Part shown: positions 1-10,206 of the stretch, in pieces
How the letters are laid out: every line of letters begins with the position of its first letter
How positions within the stretch are numbered: position 1 is the first letter of the stretch
Assembly: GCA_033239525.1 (NCBI GenBank)
Contig: BSYO01000010.1
Coordinates: 12,524,089 to 12,588,088, forward strand
Source of the DNA: Nepenthes gracilis
Lineage: Eukaryota > Streptophyta > Magnoliopsida > Caryophyllales > Nepenthaceae
Reading direction: 5' to 3'
Length of the DNA: 64,000 bases
Translations under genes and position numbers: made by a program
The notes under the pieces: model-generated
The model's database searches: none
The model's input: the letters and a program-made list of their open reading frames with translations, nothing else
What the model was told of the DNA's origin: nothing

Positions 1-1556
1 CATTGATGAGCCATGACAAATAGGGTCCCAAGCTGAGAGAATGAAGAAATTCCATGGAATATTTGTATAGTAGTTTTGTATGGAAAATATTTTTTGGTAA
101 GCCTTCCAGAGTTCAATGAGGACAAATTTTCATGATTAAAACAAAGAAACCACTCAGTGGTGGAAAATGGTCCAAATTTTACTGAGTTATACCAATTTGC
201 ACTATACTTGGTGCTTGGTGAAGCTAAATGGACCTAAAAGTTTTTTAACAAGATTTGAGCTATACCATCAGAAGGCAGTTGGTATCATTTCTAGTGAAAA
301 CCTATGGAGAAATGCTTAGTCAAGCCTTATGTATCTAGTAAGAGACTGAGAGAGCAAAGTTTTCCAGAGAGAGAGAGTGCAAGCTATGGAGGAGAAAGCT
401 CATGATTAGGAAGATCTCAGAAAAAGTCTGAGTTTGGAGGACCAAAAAGGTTACAAAGGACCAAGGGGAAAACCAACAAATGAGGATGCCTGCAGATTTT
501 GTGGATAACCCCATAATGGGTAGCATTGCTTCAAGCCTTCAAAAGCGTATTTTAATTATGGCCAATCCGACCATCTAATTAAGGAATACCCCACTCGCTG
601 ATGCTGTCAAACAGGAAGCATAGCATTTTAAAGAAGGTTTATGCTGTCACAACAAAGGAAGCTCAAGCAGTGGTGGAAAGTTTTCAATATATAAGACACT
701 TGAACATGTATTGTTACTTCCAGGGTTTGCACAATCATTTTTGTTCCCAAAGTTGTATGTCATTTGTATTCACTGCCAAAAATTTTGGATTATATTTTCA
801 TGGTGTCTAAACCTATTAGTAAGTCTTTGATGACTAACATTATATACCTTGAGTGAGTGATTCAGGTTCATGAGCTCAAATTGTTGGTAAATTTAACATT
901 GTTAGACATGTATGATTTAGATGTTATTTTAGGCTTGGAATAGTTCACATGCTCTCTTATCAATATGAATTATTTTCACTAGAGAGCATATTTTATAATT
1001 TCAGATAGTCAACCTTTTTTATTTCTAAGAGAGTAAATATAAAGAGTCCAAATTTATAGTTTCTGTATTATATACATGTCTTTTGATATGAGACACAAAT
1101 CAAGTATAAATTCCCTATGTTACTATTATTAGGAGTCATAATGTGCTAGCTAAATAAATTTTGATGGTGAAAAAGTTTAAAAATTTGTTTTTGAAAAAAT
1201 TACCTAGATTGCCGTTGGGTAGAGAGATTGAATTTGTTATCGATTTTGTATCGGGATTTGTATTAATTTCTAACGATCCAAATAAAAGGGATCATTTAGA
1301 ATTAAAAGAGTTGAAGAAAATATTACAAGAACAAAAAGGATATTGTCTGATCAATCAAGTTACATTAGGGTGTTCAAGTGTTTTGTGAAAAAGAATGGCA
1401 AATTGATGCACTTATATACAGACTATTGAGAATTAAACAAGGTTATGATCAACAGTAAGTACCTTTTATCAACAATTAAAGGTTTATCTGATCAAATTTT
1501 CTTAAAAATTGATTTTCAATCATGATATTAATAATTGAGGATTAAGAAGAACGATG
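1..1556 (+). pseudogene. Ty3/gypsy gag-protease-RT remnant, truncated
   Basis: Degenerate Ty3/gypsy polyprotein. Around 493-600 two zinc-knuckle-like units read CRFCG..HNG.HCF and AYFNYGQSDHLIKEYP. The second has Tyr where two knuckle Cys belong, consistent with TGT to TAT change. Around 880-1010 an LTLLDMYDLDVILGLE block matches the end of a retropepsin domain (usual form DVILGMDWL). From 1161 an RT amino-terminal block follows: LPLGREIEFVIDFVSG, then ELKELKKILQEQKG, a VKKNGKLMHLYTDY stretch, ELNKV, and LKIDFQS. Stops and frameshifts are frequent. Similarity ends near 1556, where a - strand element begins. The RT palm and everything downstream were not found elsewhere in the window, so the copy is truncated there. 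Not functional. Confidence 0.7.
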
Positions 1557-2330
1557 TGTCAAAGTCAACTATAAGAGTCACGAGGACAGTGGAGCGAGCG
1601 GTCAACAATTCATTGATAGAGGCTATGGAAGAGGTTCCTTGGACATAGTCGAGCAGCGACGGGGGCGGCCGTCCGTTTACGATCTCAAATGGACTTTTTT
1701 TTATGAAAGAATGTCAAATAGTATTATAACTCCACTCAACCCAAGGCAAGTACTGAACCCAAGAAGAAGGGTGTCTAGTAGTGAAGCAATGCAGATAGTC
1801 TTCAAGATACTGATTAACCACTTCGGTTTGTCCATCCAACTGCAGATAGTAAGAGCTGTTGGTAGATAGTCAAGTTCCTTGTAATTTGAAGAGTTCCTTC
1901 CAAAACTCACTCATAAAAATGAGGTTCCGATCTGAAACAATGTCCTCGGGGAACCCGTACAATTGGCAGATGTCATTGACAAATCTTACGGCGAGTTGAG
2001 CTGCTGTGAAATGGGTTCCCAATGAAGAAAAATGGACATATTTTGAGAGCTAATCAACCACCACAAGGATGACAGTTTTGCGTGACGGATGTAAATGGGT
2101 AATCAAGTCCATAGAGAGGGATTCCTAAATCTTACCTAGAATGCGAAGCAGTTGGAGACGACCCTGTGTTGCAATATTGATTGGCTTGATTTGCTGACAA
2201 ACTGAGCAATTGCTGACAAAATTGCGGATCTCTTTAGACATCTGTGGTGAATAGAAAGTAGCGGCTATTCAAGATAGGGTGCGCTAAATTCCCACATGAC
2301 CTCCAAGTGGAGAATTGTGATATTCATACA
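1557..2330 (-). pseudogene. Ty3/gypsy integrase fragment
   Basis: Translating the - strand from about 1905 gives FWKELFKLQGT, then LDGQTEVVNQYLEDYLHCF, then SSWVQYLPWVEWSYNT and SPFEIVNGRPPPSLLDYV. These correspond to the integrase core end (usual SDGQTEVVN, WAEYWYNT, PFE.VYGRPPP). The Glu of the DDE triad is retained in QTEVVN. Stops interrupt the frame near the W-stop-NTI block. The region 2170-2330 fits the HHCC/early core part but is poorly readable. The C-terminus and any chromodomain are missing because the copy ends at about 1557. Confidence 0.65.
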
Positions 2331-3620
2331 GTATCAGTTCCTATAGAGTAGATTCGGCTAGGACCAAAATATGGTTTTTAAAGAAGATTAGCCCATTGTG
2401 CCAAGAATACTCTGCATAATTTCCAAGTTGTTCTTCGATGGATTGGGCGAGATTAGCGAAAGTTGGATGCTGCTCGTAGAATTTACGCAAGGTGAACAAC
2501 AGAACTATGACCAATTGGGAGACAACTTGGAAGGATAGACAGGATCCAGTAACAATTCTAGATAAAGTATCAGCGGGTCTATTTTGCCCCTCGGACCGGT
2601 AAACAGTGTCAAAATCAAATCCCAATAGTTTAGTGATCCAACGCTGCTAATCTGGAGTATGTATGGATTGGGTCGGCAACATCTTAAGAAGCTGATAGTT
2701 AGTTTGAACGGTAAATTTAGCGCCTAATAAATATTGGCGCCACTTCTTCATAGCCTCGGTGATGATGCAGAACTCCTTAACGTAAGTTGAGGATGCCTGC
2801 AGTTTAAGGCAAAGTTTTTTGCAGAAAAATACAATGGAATGCCCTCCTTGAAGTAGCATGGTTCCAATGCCATGTCCGGATGCATCTATCTAGACCACGA
2901 AGGGCTTGAAAAAATCAGGCAATGCCAGCACAAGGGTGGAGGTGAGGGCTGCCTTAAGGGGTTTAAATGCTTAACCACAAAAAGGCATCCTTTTGGATGG
3001 TTCCATAGCCACTCCTTGCTTTGAAATGATGTGGCCGAGATACAATAGAGAAGTACACCCAAACTCACACTTGGACTACGTAGCAAAGAATGAATTGGCT
3101 TGCAAAATTTACAGCACCTGAGTGAGATTATAGAGGTGTTCCTCCCATGAGGGGCTATACACTAGAATATCATCGAAGAAAACTAACACGGATCGTCGTA
3201 GTACTGGATGGAAGATCTCATTCATCTCGGATTGAAAAGGAGCATTGGACAACCAGGAATTCATAGTATCCTTCATGAGTTCGGAAGGTAGTCTTGTGGA
3301 TATCGTCAGAATTAACGCGCATTTGGTGATACCCAACTCACAAATCAAGCTTGGAAAATACTCGAGCACCAAACAACTTGTCCAACAAATCATCCACCGT
3401 GGGAATTGGGAATCGATCCTTAACAGTGATGGCATTAAGAGCTCTGTAATCCACATAGAATCGCCAACTTCTGTCACGTTTCTTAACAAGTAAAACTGGT
3501 GAGGAGAAGGGGCTGTAATGGGCCGAATAATTCCTTCTTCAAGCATTTCATGGATCATGTGCCACATTTCTGCCTTCTGAAAGTGGAGGTACCAGTAGCG
3601 ATTCACGTTGACTAGTTTGG
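2331..3620 (-). pseudogene. Ty3/gypsy reverse transcriptase and RNase H
   Basis: Read on the - strand. RT starts near 3620 with RIPLKPYTKLVNVNRY and MLEEGIIRP. It shifts frame through the palm, then resumes as [17 protein letters not shown] followed by VFFDDILVYS. The FFDD at 3169-3180 is the YxDD catalytic box with both Asp intact. RNase H follows (about 2950-2580) with HSIVFFCKKLCLKLQASSTY, a KKWRQYLLGAKFTVQTNY block and FDFDTVYRSEGQNRPADTLS, the classic end of the Ty3 RNase H domain. Compensating frameshifts leave one 310-codon open stretch (3109-4041) that mixes two frames, so its literal translation is not the original protein. Confidence 0.75.
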
Positions 3621-3639
3621 TATACGGTTTTAAAGGGAT

Positions 3640-4160
3640 GCGGTGATTTGTAGCGCGATGAGGGGGTAGCCCGTGGGAGAGGAAGAATACATCTGCAAAG
3701 GTAGAGAGAAGGCGACCGAGAGATGCCAATATGGTGGAGTTGACATTTGAGGGTAAATGACTTGAAGAGGGAAGGGAAATTATATTGTGGTCCAGAGGAG
3801 AATCCAACACGAGTGTGACTATCAATTGAAAGTAGGTGGCAGCTGAGTTCGTCATCGCACTATGCCTCAACTGACCCAATGTCATGGCAAAGATGGCGGC
3901 GAATTGTAGTCCGCGTAGGGTGAGCTGAGTGTCTGCATGGTCAAAGCTCATCCACAAAGCCCTATAATCAAACAACACTGGGCTGATTGTGACTAGCCAT
4001 TGCACCCCAAACACCACATTCACCCCATAGATGAGCAACAAGTAGAGATCTACATGAAACTTTGACTAATCCAAGGTAACAAGAGTGTTGGAGCATACTC
4101 CTTCACAGTATAAGGAGTCCCCGTTTCCCACCGTGACATTATGATGCTGGAAAGGCTAAA
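3640..4160 (-). pseudogene. Ty3/gypsy protease region
   Basis: On the - strand the block VNVVFGVQWLVTISPVLFDY (about 4020-3960) matches the end of Ty3 retropepsin (usual D.VLGVQWL..LGPVLWD), followed by TLRGLQ, which leads into RT. Upstream, 4200-4060 encodes a decayed counterpart of the active-site and flap region. No intact D(T/S)G triad was found. It lies between gag (above 4540) and RT (below 3620), as expected for pro-pol. Confidence 0.6.
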
Positions 4161-4539
4161 TGGATAACTCCAGGTTTTTATCCAATCGAGTTTGAAGGAA
4201 GTTATGGGTGGAACCACTATCTAATAGTATGATTACTAGGCGACCCGATACGTGGCCTTGCAAACGTAATGTAGAAGGGACAAAGTGTCCTTCTAGAGCA
4301 TGAAGGGAGATGGTTGGAGCGACGACTGTGGATGGAGGTAGGGGTTCTGCTTTGTAAGGGCCAACTGTCTGAGAGTCACGATAAAGGGAAATTTTCTCAA
4401 TTATCTATGTATCAACTGCTGTGGTGTCCTCTTTATCCGCGAGTATACTTAGGAATTGCGGAGGTTTACAGCGATGGCTTGGGGTGAACCGTTCATCGCA
4501 ATTGGAACACAATCCACGTTCACGGTGCAACGCTATTTT

Positions 4540-5945
4540 AGCCGAGCTGCTTTATAAGTAACTTTGGAGGTAAGCTTGAAAATGAAGTAGGCCTCGGTGG
4601 TGCTCCCAGGGTGTGTACTGGCTATTTGGAAGTTAGTGGGTGGTGAGAATTGGAGTGGCCTGTATCAATTTTCTCCTCCACTTGTTTAGCCATGCCAATG
4701 GCCTCAGGTAAGGTAAAAGGCTTCAGTAATAGGAGCTCACATCGAACATCATCCCTTAGACCAGAAATAAAGCAATTCAAATGGTTCACGCAGGTGAGGC
4801 CTGTAGTTCGAGTGGATAGGGCCTCAAATTCTCTCACGTATGAGGCGACAATGGTGGTTTGACGGAGCTTGTAGAGTATGGCTTTATGGTTGGAATAAGT
4901 AGACATGCCAAATCAAAGTTCTAGATCACGGGAAAAAGCTTCTTGTATGGAGAGCTGTCGGGTTAAATGCATAAGAATAATATTTTACATACCAAACAAA
5001 ATCTAAGAATTTTATCATATAAGGTCTTGAATAAATCTCTATTTGGATTAACTACTGAAACGTTTAGTTTAAATTTGTGAGTGCACTAAAAAATAATATA
5101 TATTTATAAGTAAAAAATTATTCGACAAAATAAGTAAAAAAAAATTTACATAAAAATCATTATTATCTAAGAAAAAATCACAAGATTCGGTGTTTGAAAT
5201 ATTTCACTAAATGTGAATTCGGTTATAACAAGCCCTTTAAAACAACTTTTATATTCACTATAAAATATATGACATACCAAATAATGAAAAATTAATGAAC
5301 AAAAAAAAGCACAAAAGTGAAAAAATCGCCAATGGTAATGTTCTATACAATAACTGATATAACATACCCCAGAATGGTTAAAATCAAATATAAATTAGAG
5401 TCTAATAATATATTAAATCCCTTTATTTTGAGCCGGTCGTGTAGAAGGCGGCGATTATTAGTTCCTATTCTAGTAGGGTTTCGTGATAGTAAAAAAAACG
5501 TTCAGTCTGAAACAACCATCCGAACGCATTGTCCTCGGATAAATGCAAAATTTCGAGCTTGGGTAAATAAGCGAAGACAGTGAAGTGGAAATCAGTCGAT
5601 ACATGTGGAAGAAGAGGTAGGGTTTGGGTTGGTGGTCGTGTGCTTGCGGACGAAGACACCATAAACGAGGGAGGGGTAGGAAGCAGCAGAGGTTGTACGG
5701 ATTTTCTAGGTTGTGCTTCAAGTCAAGTCAAAGAATGGAAGAGATTTCTGAAGATGCCCAGTAGCAAAAGTGTTTGAGGCAATACCTTCATAATGGTGCT
5801 GTAAAATAGTGGCTATGCTGTCGGATTGGTGCTGTAAGGTCGCTGTCACTTCCTTCAACTCTTTCGAGAGCCCAGTGATTGAATCTTCGAGAGCCTTATA
5901 TCGCGTCGTCATTTCTCTGCCATGTCTCAATAAAAGTATCAATGA
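4540..5945 (-). pseudogene. Ty3/gypsy gag, interrupted
   Basis: Two gag pieces on the - strand. The upstream piece (5945-5430) contains a REMTTRYKALEDSI coiled-coil-like start, then LPKLEILHLSEDNAFGWLFQ and ERFFYYHE, matching the conserved PKLEIP.F.GEDA.GWLFR.ERFF of plant Ty3 gag, then AAFYTTGS. The downstream piece (about 4980-4622) continues with RQLSIQEAFSRDLEL, STYSNHKAILYKLRQT and YVREFEALSTRTTGL, the retrotransposon gag capsid core. The two pieces would join with only a few residues missing, so the AT-rich DNA at 4980-5428 is a later insertion. The zinc-knuckle region (about 4540-4470) is decayed. Confidence 0.7.
4980..5428. repeat. AT-rich insertion inside gag
   Basis: A stretch of about 450 bp, strongly AT-rich and without coding similarity, splits the retroelement gag between TGS and the block leading to RQLSIQEAF. 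Both sides resume gag homology, so it is an insertion. No convincing terminal inverted repeat or target duplication could be read. ACATACCAAA occurs near one end (4989-4998) and ACATACCAAA again at about 5273, but they are too short to define a family. Confidence 0.5.
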
Positions 5946-6029
5946 TGCAGATGCTCAAGCAAGTGATGGCGGCTGTAGCGCCGGTAGGAGCCGTTTGAAC
6001 GGGGAAGAGGAGAAGGAAGGGGAGTTCAG

Positions 6030-6412
6030 CAGAGAGAATGATTGAGAACGAGAGAGAAAGAGGGAGATTGAGCAAGACGAGGGTCAGAAAATAGACTTAG
6101 TATATTTGCTGAAACAGAAACATGAACAGTACTAGACTTATATACACCCGAGGCCCAGCAAGGCAACAGAACACCACATGCAAAAACAGAAGGGAAACTG
6201 AATGTGCAGAGTAACAGAAAGAAAAATGAACGTGTGCAGGGCAGGGGGCATAACAGAAATAATGTGCAGGGATAGTGATGCATAACAGAAATAATTAAAT
6301 ATAATCTCTAAATTTAGGAAGCGGATAGATTGCCTGAGTGCTTTTTCTTCTAGCAGTGGTCGGGTGATAAGGTACCGAGACTTCCGAGGGTATATTGATG
6401 AGCCCTGTAACA
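6030..6412 (-). repeat. Probable 5' LTR of the - strand Ty3 element
   Basis: On the - strand this begins TGTTACAGGGCTC at 6412. A TATA-like GGTGTATATAAG lies at about 6149-6138, followed by a pyrimidine-rich (TCTCTC) tract before gag. That is the usual U3/R/U5 layout. There is no second LTR in the window to confirm the ends, and no primer-binding site could be recognised. Confidence 0.4.
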
Positions 6413-6707
6413 TGGCTTCTAAGAAATTGTGGTGGATGTTACTCTGCGCCTGATTGTGTTTTTAAAACTCTATACTGGCTTGCGAATCTGGTCAGAGAGG
6501 AGAAAATGATGTCTGACAATTAATGAAATTGTCACAGAATGTTTGATAAATATTTTCAGTAGGACAAGTTTACTGCTATTTTTATCATTCTTTGGGGTGA
6601 ACATTGAACACCAAATGTTTGAGAAAAATGCTTCTTTCGCTGTAGAGTATAGTAGTAATCCGCAACAGTTCCTCAGGTTTGCAAGGAAGTTGCTATAGAA
6701 GGGGAGA

Positions 6708-7582
6708 ATGAAAGACCTTATGACAAAATCGTTCATGAGCTATGTGGATCTGAAGAAAGCAGCAGTTAATGATTTAGAGCATGGTCTAGAAATGGGCAAT
6801 GCAGACGCACAGATGGAATTATTCTTGGAGGAGGCGGAGAAGGTGAAGGCCGAGATGGGTTTGATCAGGGAAATCTTAGGAACGCCAGAGGCTACTAATG
6901 AGGAGAGCAAATCACTCCATAAACCTGACGACCTAAGGTCTCTGCGCAACAAAGTCAACGCAGACATTGTCACCGTGCTCAGGAAGGCTCGGACCATCAA
7001 GTCTCAGCTCGAAGAGATGGAAAACAGGAGGCTCTCTGCGAGGAATCCAATTGACAGGACGAGAACCTGTGTAACAAATGGGCTCCTGAAGGAGCTGACT
7101 ATGGATTTTCAGGAGCTACATCAGCAGATGATGGCGCAGTAGAAGGAAGCAGTGGGGAGATGAACAGCGAGATTCTGGCAGAGGCTATTACCCAGATGAG
7201 GACATGTTGGAGAAGATTATAGCTAGTGGGGTAGGGGAAAAGGAGATTCTGGCAGAGGCGATCAAGGAGCATGGGCGAGGGAAGGTCGTGAGGACGGTGG
7301 TGGAGATCAAGGACAGACATAATGCGGCCCAGGAGGTGGAGAGGAGCTTGCTGGATCTGCACCGGGTGTTCTTGCACATGGCTGTGCTGGTGGAGGCGCG
7401 GGTGGAGCAGATGGATGACATTGAGCACCATGTGATGAATGGGGGGAATAATGTGAAGCAAGGGAGTAAGGAACTGGATTGCAAATGCCTATCAGAGGAG
7501 CAGCAGGAAGTGGATATGTGTGGGAATCATCCCGCTTTTATTGATTGCTATTCCAATTTTTACCAGTTTTACTAAATCTTGA
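6708..7582 (+). pseudogene. SYP111-like: KNOLLE/SYP111-type syntaxin pseudogene
   Basis: Decayed copy of the cytokinesis-specific plant Qa-SNARE (KNOLLE/SYP111, which drives vesicle fusion at the cell plate). Frame 1 (6708-7142) starts MKDLMTKSFMSYVDLKKAA, the KNOLLE start, then FLEEAEKVKAEMGLI, the Habc region and DRTRTCVTNGL, ending at a TAG. The H3 SNARE helix resumes in a second frame (about 7186-7490) with PDEDMLEKIIASG, AIKEHGRGKVV, LLDLHRVFLHMAVLVEA and EQMDDIEHHV. The membrane anchor is in a third frame (7496-7582): RSSRKWICVGIIPLLLIAIP to a TGA. Where the RRYFTVTG block should be, sequence matching 17 bp from further downstream is found. At least two frameshifts and in-frame stops make it non-functional. 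Length is close to the family's roughly 310 residues. There are no introns or clear poly-A tail, so retrocopy versus decayed duplicate is undecided. Confidence 0.85.
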
Positions 7583-7974
7583 ATATTTATCTTCTTGGGT
7601 TTGAGTTTTAACTTTAATTATATCCTTACATGATTATACCTGCATTTCTCTTTGGGGATGTAATTTTTCCCCCATAACTATCAAGTTAGCACCAGCTTAA
7701 TTTTTCTTTCACTCTTTTTCAGAGCTTCCAAATGATGAGTGCTTTACACTTGCAAGTAAAAAGTTAAAACTTCTTTCTTTTACTCTATTAAACTCCTGAC
7801 TTGTGTCACTGCTGCTGTCCCAAGGAGAGTTAAGGGTGGGATGCATACCTTCGCGGTGCTCTCTAGCATCTGGAATATAAATTACCTGTCGGCCAATACA
7901 CTTCAACTATTGCACAAGTTTCTTCCTGCAAAGTCTCTTTCTCGTGGCCAAACAACTTGCAGCTGGAATAGAAC
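7583..7974. other. Intergenic, nothing recognised
   Basis: AT-rich sequence after the syntaxin pseudogene. No open frame with similarity, RNA gene or repeat structure was seen. Confidence 0.5.
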
Positions 7975-8290
7975 TTAAAATAAAGCCCCCCAAAACTTCT
8001 CACCAGAATTGGGATAACAACCTGTCATTGGCGGCTGGATAGAATCTGGTAGGCTAGCACTAGACTCCACACATACTCTTGCAAACACAATTCCTACTCT
8101 GCATTTAGTATGGGTGTCTAATCGTAGCAGTTTCCCCACCACACTGGGAGCATATCTCAGGCCTGCCGGGTTGAGGGGTAGTCTACTAAAGATGGACAGG
8201 TCAAAGGCTGAGAATAAATTCTCCCTATCCAAGTGCCTTTGAAACCACCCACCAGGAGTTCTGGTGATGTTGGGACCCCTCTTTTATACC
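7975..8290 (-). pseudogene. LINE ORF1-like (DUF4283 type) fragment
   Basis: On the - strand the sequence reads GTWIGRIYSQPLTCPSL, shifts frame, then LPLNPAGLRYAPSVVGKLLR, LDTHTKC and FARVCVESSASLPDSI. The order 'P..L...GL..IAS.IG.PL..D..T', then '(F/Y)A(R/K)(V/I)CVE', then 'PDSI' is typical of DUF4283/zinc-knuckle proteins that accompany plant L1-type LINEs. It is a short frameshifted fragment without the knuckle, and family membership rests on this pattern only. Confidence 0.5.
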
Positions 8291-8573
8291 AACTTAAGAT
8301 GCTGGGGAGAAAGGCCACCAAACAAGAAAGGGGATTCGTCTGGCCATTGGTTAGTGAGAAAAACACATGTAAAAATATCAAAGATACAATAGAATGAATA
8401 AAGTCTACCAAAAGTTCTGATAAAAGCTATGCTTTGCAGGGACCCCTCTTTTATATCAACTTAAGATGTCAGGGAGAAAGGCCACCAAACAAGAAAGGGG
8501 ATTCCTCTGGCCATTGCTTGGTTGGAAAAAACACATCCAAAATATCAAAGCTATAATAGAATGAATAAAGTCC
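8272..8573. repeat. Tandem duplication, about 167-bp period
   Basis: A segment of about 135 bp starting GGGACCCCTCTTTTATA at 8272 recurs from 8439 with a handful of mismatches. Both copies contain AAGGCCACCAAACAAGAAAG and end near ATGAATAAAGTC. No coding content was seen. Confidence 0.75.
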
Positions 8574-8989
8574 TTTATCTTCCTGTTCATTATAGGAATA
8601 GCAATCTTCTTAATACTTATCTTCCCGGTTCCCGAATTGTTTAAGAGTTTAAAATTCTTTTTCTTAATATAGTACCCTTTTTTTTCGATATAATTCTGGT
8701 TGAGAAGGATTTTTCCAATCCTCCAAATTCAAAAAAATAAAAAGATACCCTGAGGATCAGCAAGAGAGTAGAGGTAGGAAGGGAGGGGGGGTAGCTGACA
8801 TTCACAGTAGAGGGAGGTTGCCGATTACCAACATCCAAAGAAAGCTTGGCAGTTCCAACGGTTCAGTGCCATGTGTGATTATAGTCTCTTGACCTTGTGG
8901 ACTATGGAGGCCGAGCACCATTGTACTACTATAGAGTGCATTATTAGCATCATACTAATAAGTTGAAGGGAAGGCTAAGCAATGCGTCA

Positions 8990-9180
8990 TAGAGTTACGG
9001 ACCTTATGCAAGCCCTGTTTCCCTTGATTCTGGCCCAATTGATTCTGGACCCAGTGCTGATGCCGGTACCCTTCCAGCAGTGCCAGGCCCATCAGCGCCA
9101 TCAGGCCCAATTGCTTGGGTGCAGTCACAACGGAGTACCCAATTAACCCGACCCCCACTCAAGCTCCACAATTATATTTA
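8990..9180 (+). pseudogene. Ty1/copia pol linker fragment
   Basis: The + strand carries a Ser/Pro-rich stretch (DSGPSADAGTLPAVPGPSAP) followed by QRSTQLTRPPLKLHNYI at 9122-9172. This matches the variable linker and the conserved 'RRST R...PP..L.DY' block between integrase and RT of Ty1/copia polyproteins. The RT that should follow is absent, and an LTR-like sequence lies about 40 bp downstream, so the internal part is deleted. Confidence 0.5.
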
Positions 9181-9214
9181 ATTTGGTTTACTTACTATCC
9201 GAGGGAACATTGGC

Positions 9215-9442
9215 TGTTAGCATCTTCTGCTAACATCTCTATTTGTCTTTTACTTGTATTTCTTTTTAACCGCTTTCTGTTACAATCATATACGTGGCTT
9301 TGGCCCATTAGAGGAATACAACGGATAGCTATTTGTCTCTCTCACTCTCTTTTCTCTCTGTTCTCTCTGCTCTCTGTCAGTCTTCCACTTCGTCTGTCTT
9401 CCTTCCCGAACTCTCCACTGTTCCTGTTGAAGCAGTGAAACA
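9215..9442 (+). repeat. Possible Ty1/copia LTR
   Basis: Begins TGTTAGCATCTTCTGCTAAC (an inverted TGTTAGCA/TGCTAACA pair), contains a long CTCTCT-rich R/U5-like tract and ends ...GTGAAACA. This resembles short copia LTRs. With only one copy and no target duplication recognised, the ends are tentative. Confidence 0.4.
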
Positions 9443-10206
9443 CAGGCCGCACGCATCACATAGGTAGACTAGTAAATCCTCCAATGAATGTCTAGCAAGA
9501 GATTCAGCCCACAAATAGCATCAACATTCCCAAAGAACTACGAGGACGAAATATCAGGGAAAGGGAGGCTGCAACTGGCAGGAAGAGAAGGGATGAACAA
9601 AATTTGACCCTTTTGATAAGAAATAATGTCCAGTTTGATCAAAAATAATCTTGAAAAGTAAAACATTTACTCAATTTTGCAAATATTGAATAAATTTGAC
9701 TCAACTGAAGGTGAAAAAAATGGACTTATATCAAAAAATATGACAAAAAAATTGATAATGTTGACTACTTAGGTTTTAGTCCATTTCAGCGCAACTAAGC
9801 AGGACCAAACAGAGAACTTCATAGACTTCCACAGTTACCACATTAGAGAACCGCATCCAGCTGCAGAGCTGCTTGCAGAAAGGACAACTAGCAGATGAAA
9901 CAAGCTTTCACTAACTCTCAATTTAACACCTCTGCAGAACTTAATGAAGACAGTCAATTCAAAAATCCTTTTCATGGCATAAAGTAAACAATCTTTCCCT
10001 GATAAAATTAAACCATATCACAGGGTGAAAACGTTGAGATCCACTACTGGTTTCCGTAGTTTACTTCATAGAGAAATTAATTCTTCATATGTTTAAAACA
10101 AATATAGCCATAAAATCTTCATTTTTTTCCCCTTGTTGAGTTGAACAATAGAAGAGCATTTTTCAGTCATTCCATGGAAAGGAAGGGTCACCGCAACATA
10201 CACAAG
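9443..10206. other. 3' flank of the DCN1-like gene
   Basis: Contains the presumed 3' UTR of the - strand DCN1-like gene (just below 10207) and AT-rich intergenic DNA. No AATAAA on the - strand was seen within about 600 nt of the stop, so the poly(A) site cannot be placed. No other gene was recognised. Confidence 0.45.

Larger units (their letters stand above)
1557..6412 (-). mobile_element. Ty3/gypsy element (chromovirus-like), 3'-truncated
   Basis: A - strand LTR retrotransposon body read in the order LTR-like leader, gag, protease, RT, RNase H, integrase from high to low coordinates, which is the Ty3/gypsy order. It stops inside the C-terminal half of integrase at about 1557, directly against a + strand Ty3 fragment. 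No 3' LTR is present. The high-coordinate end starts TGTTACAGG at 6412 on the - strand and contains a TATA-like box, consistent with a 5' LTR. Several frameshifts and stops make it dead. The lineage is inferred only from the style of the RT and integrase blocks. Confidence 0.7.

Noticed and set aside
3109..4041. 310-codon open frame as an intact retroelement protein
   Set aside because: Conserved RT blocks switch frame inside it, so the long open stretch results from compensating indels and is not a real product.
9115..9438. 107-codon + strand open frame
   Set aside because: It runs through the copia linker out of frame and then through a CTCT-rich LTR-like tract. Low-complexity shadow.
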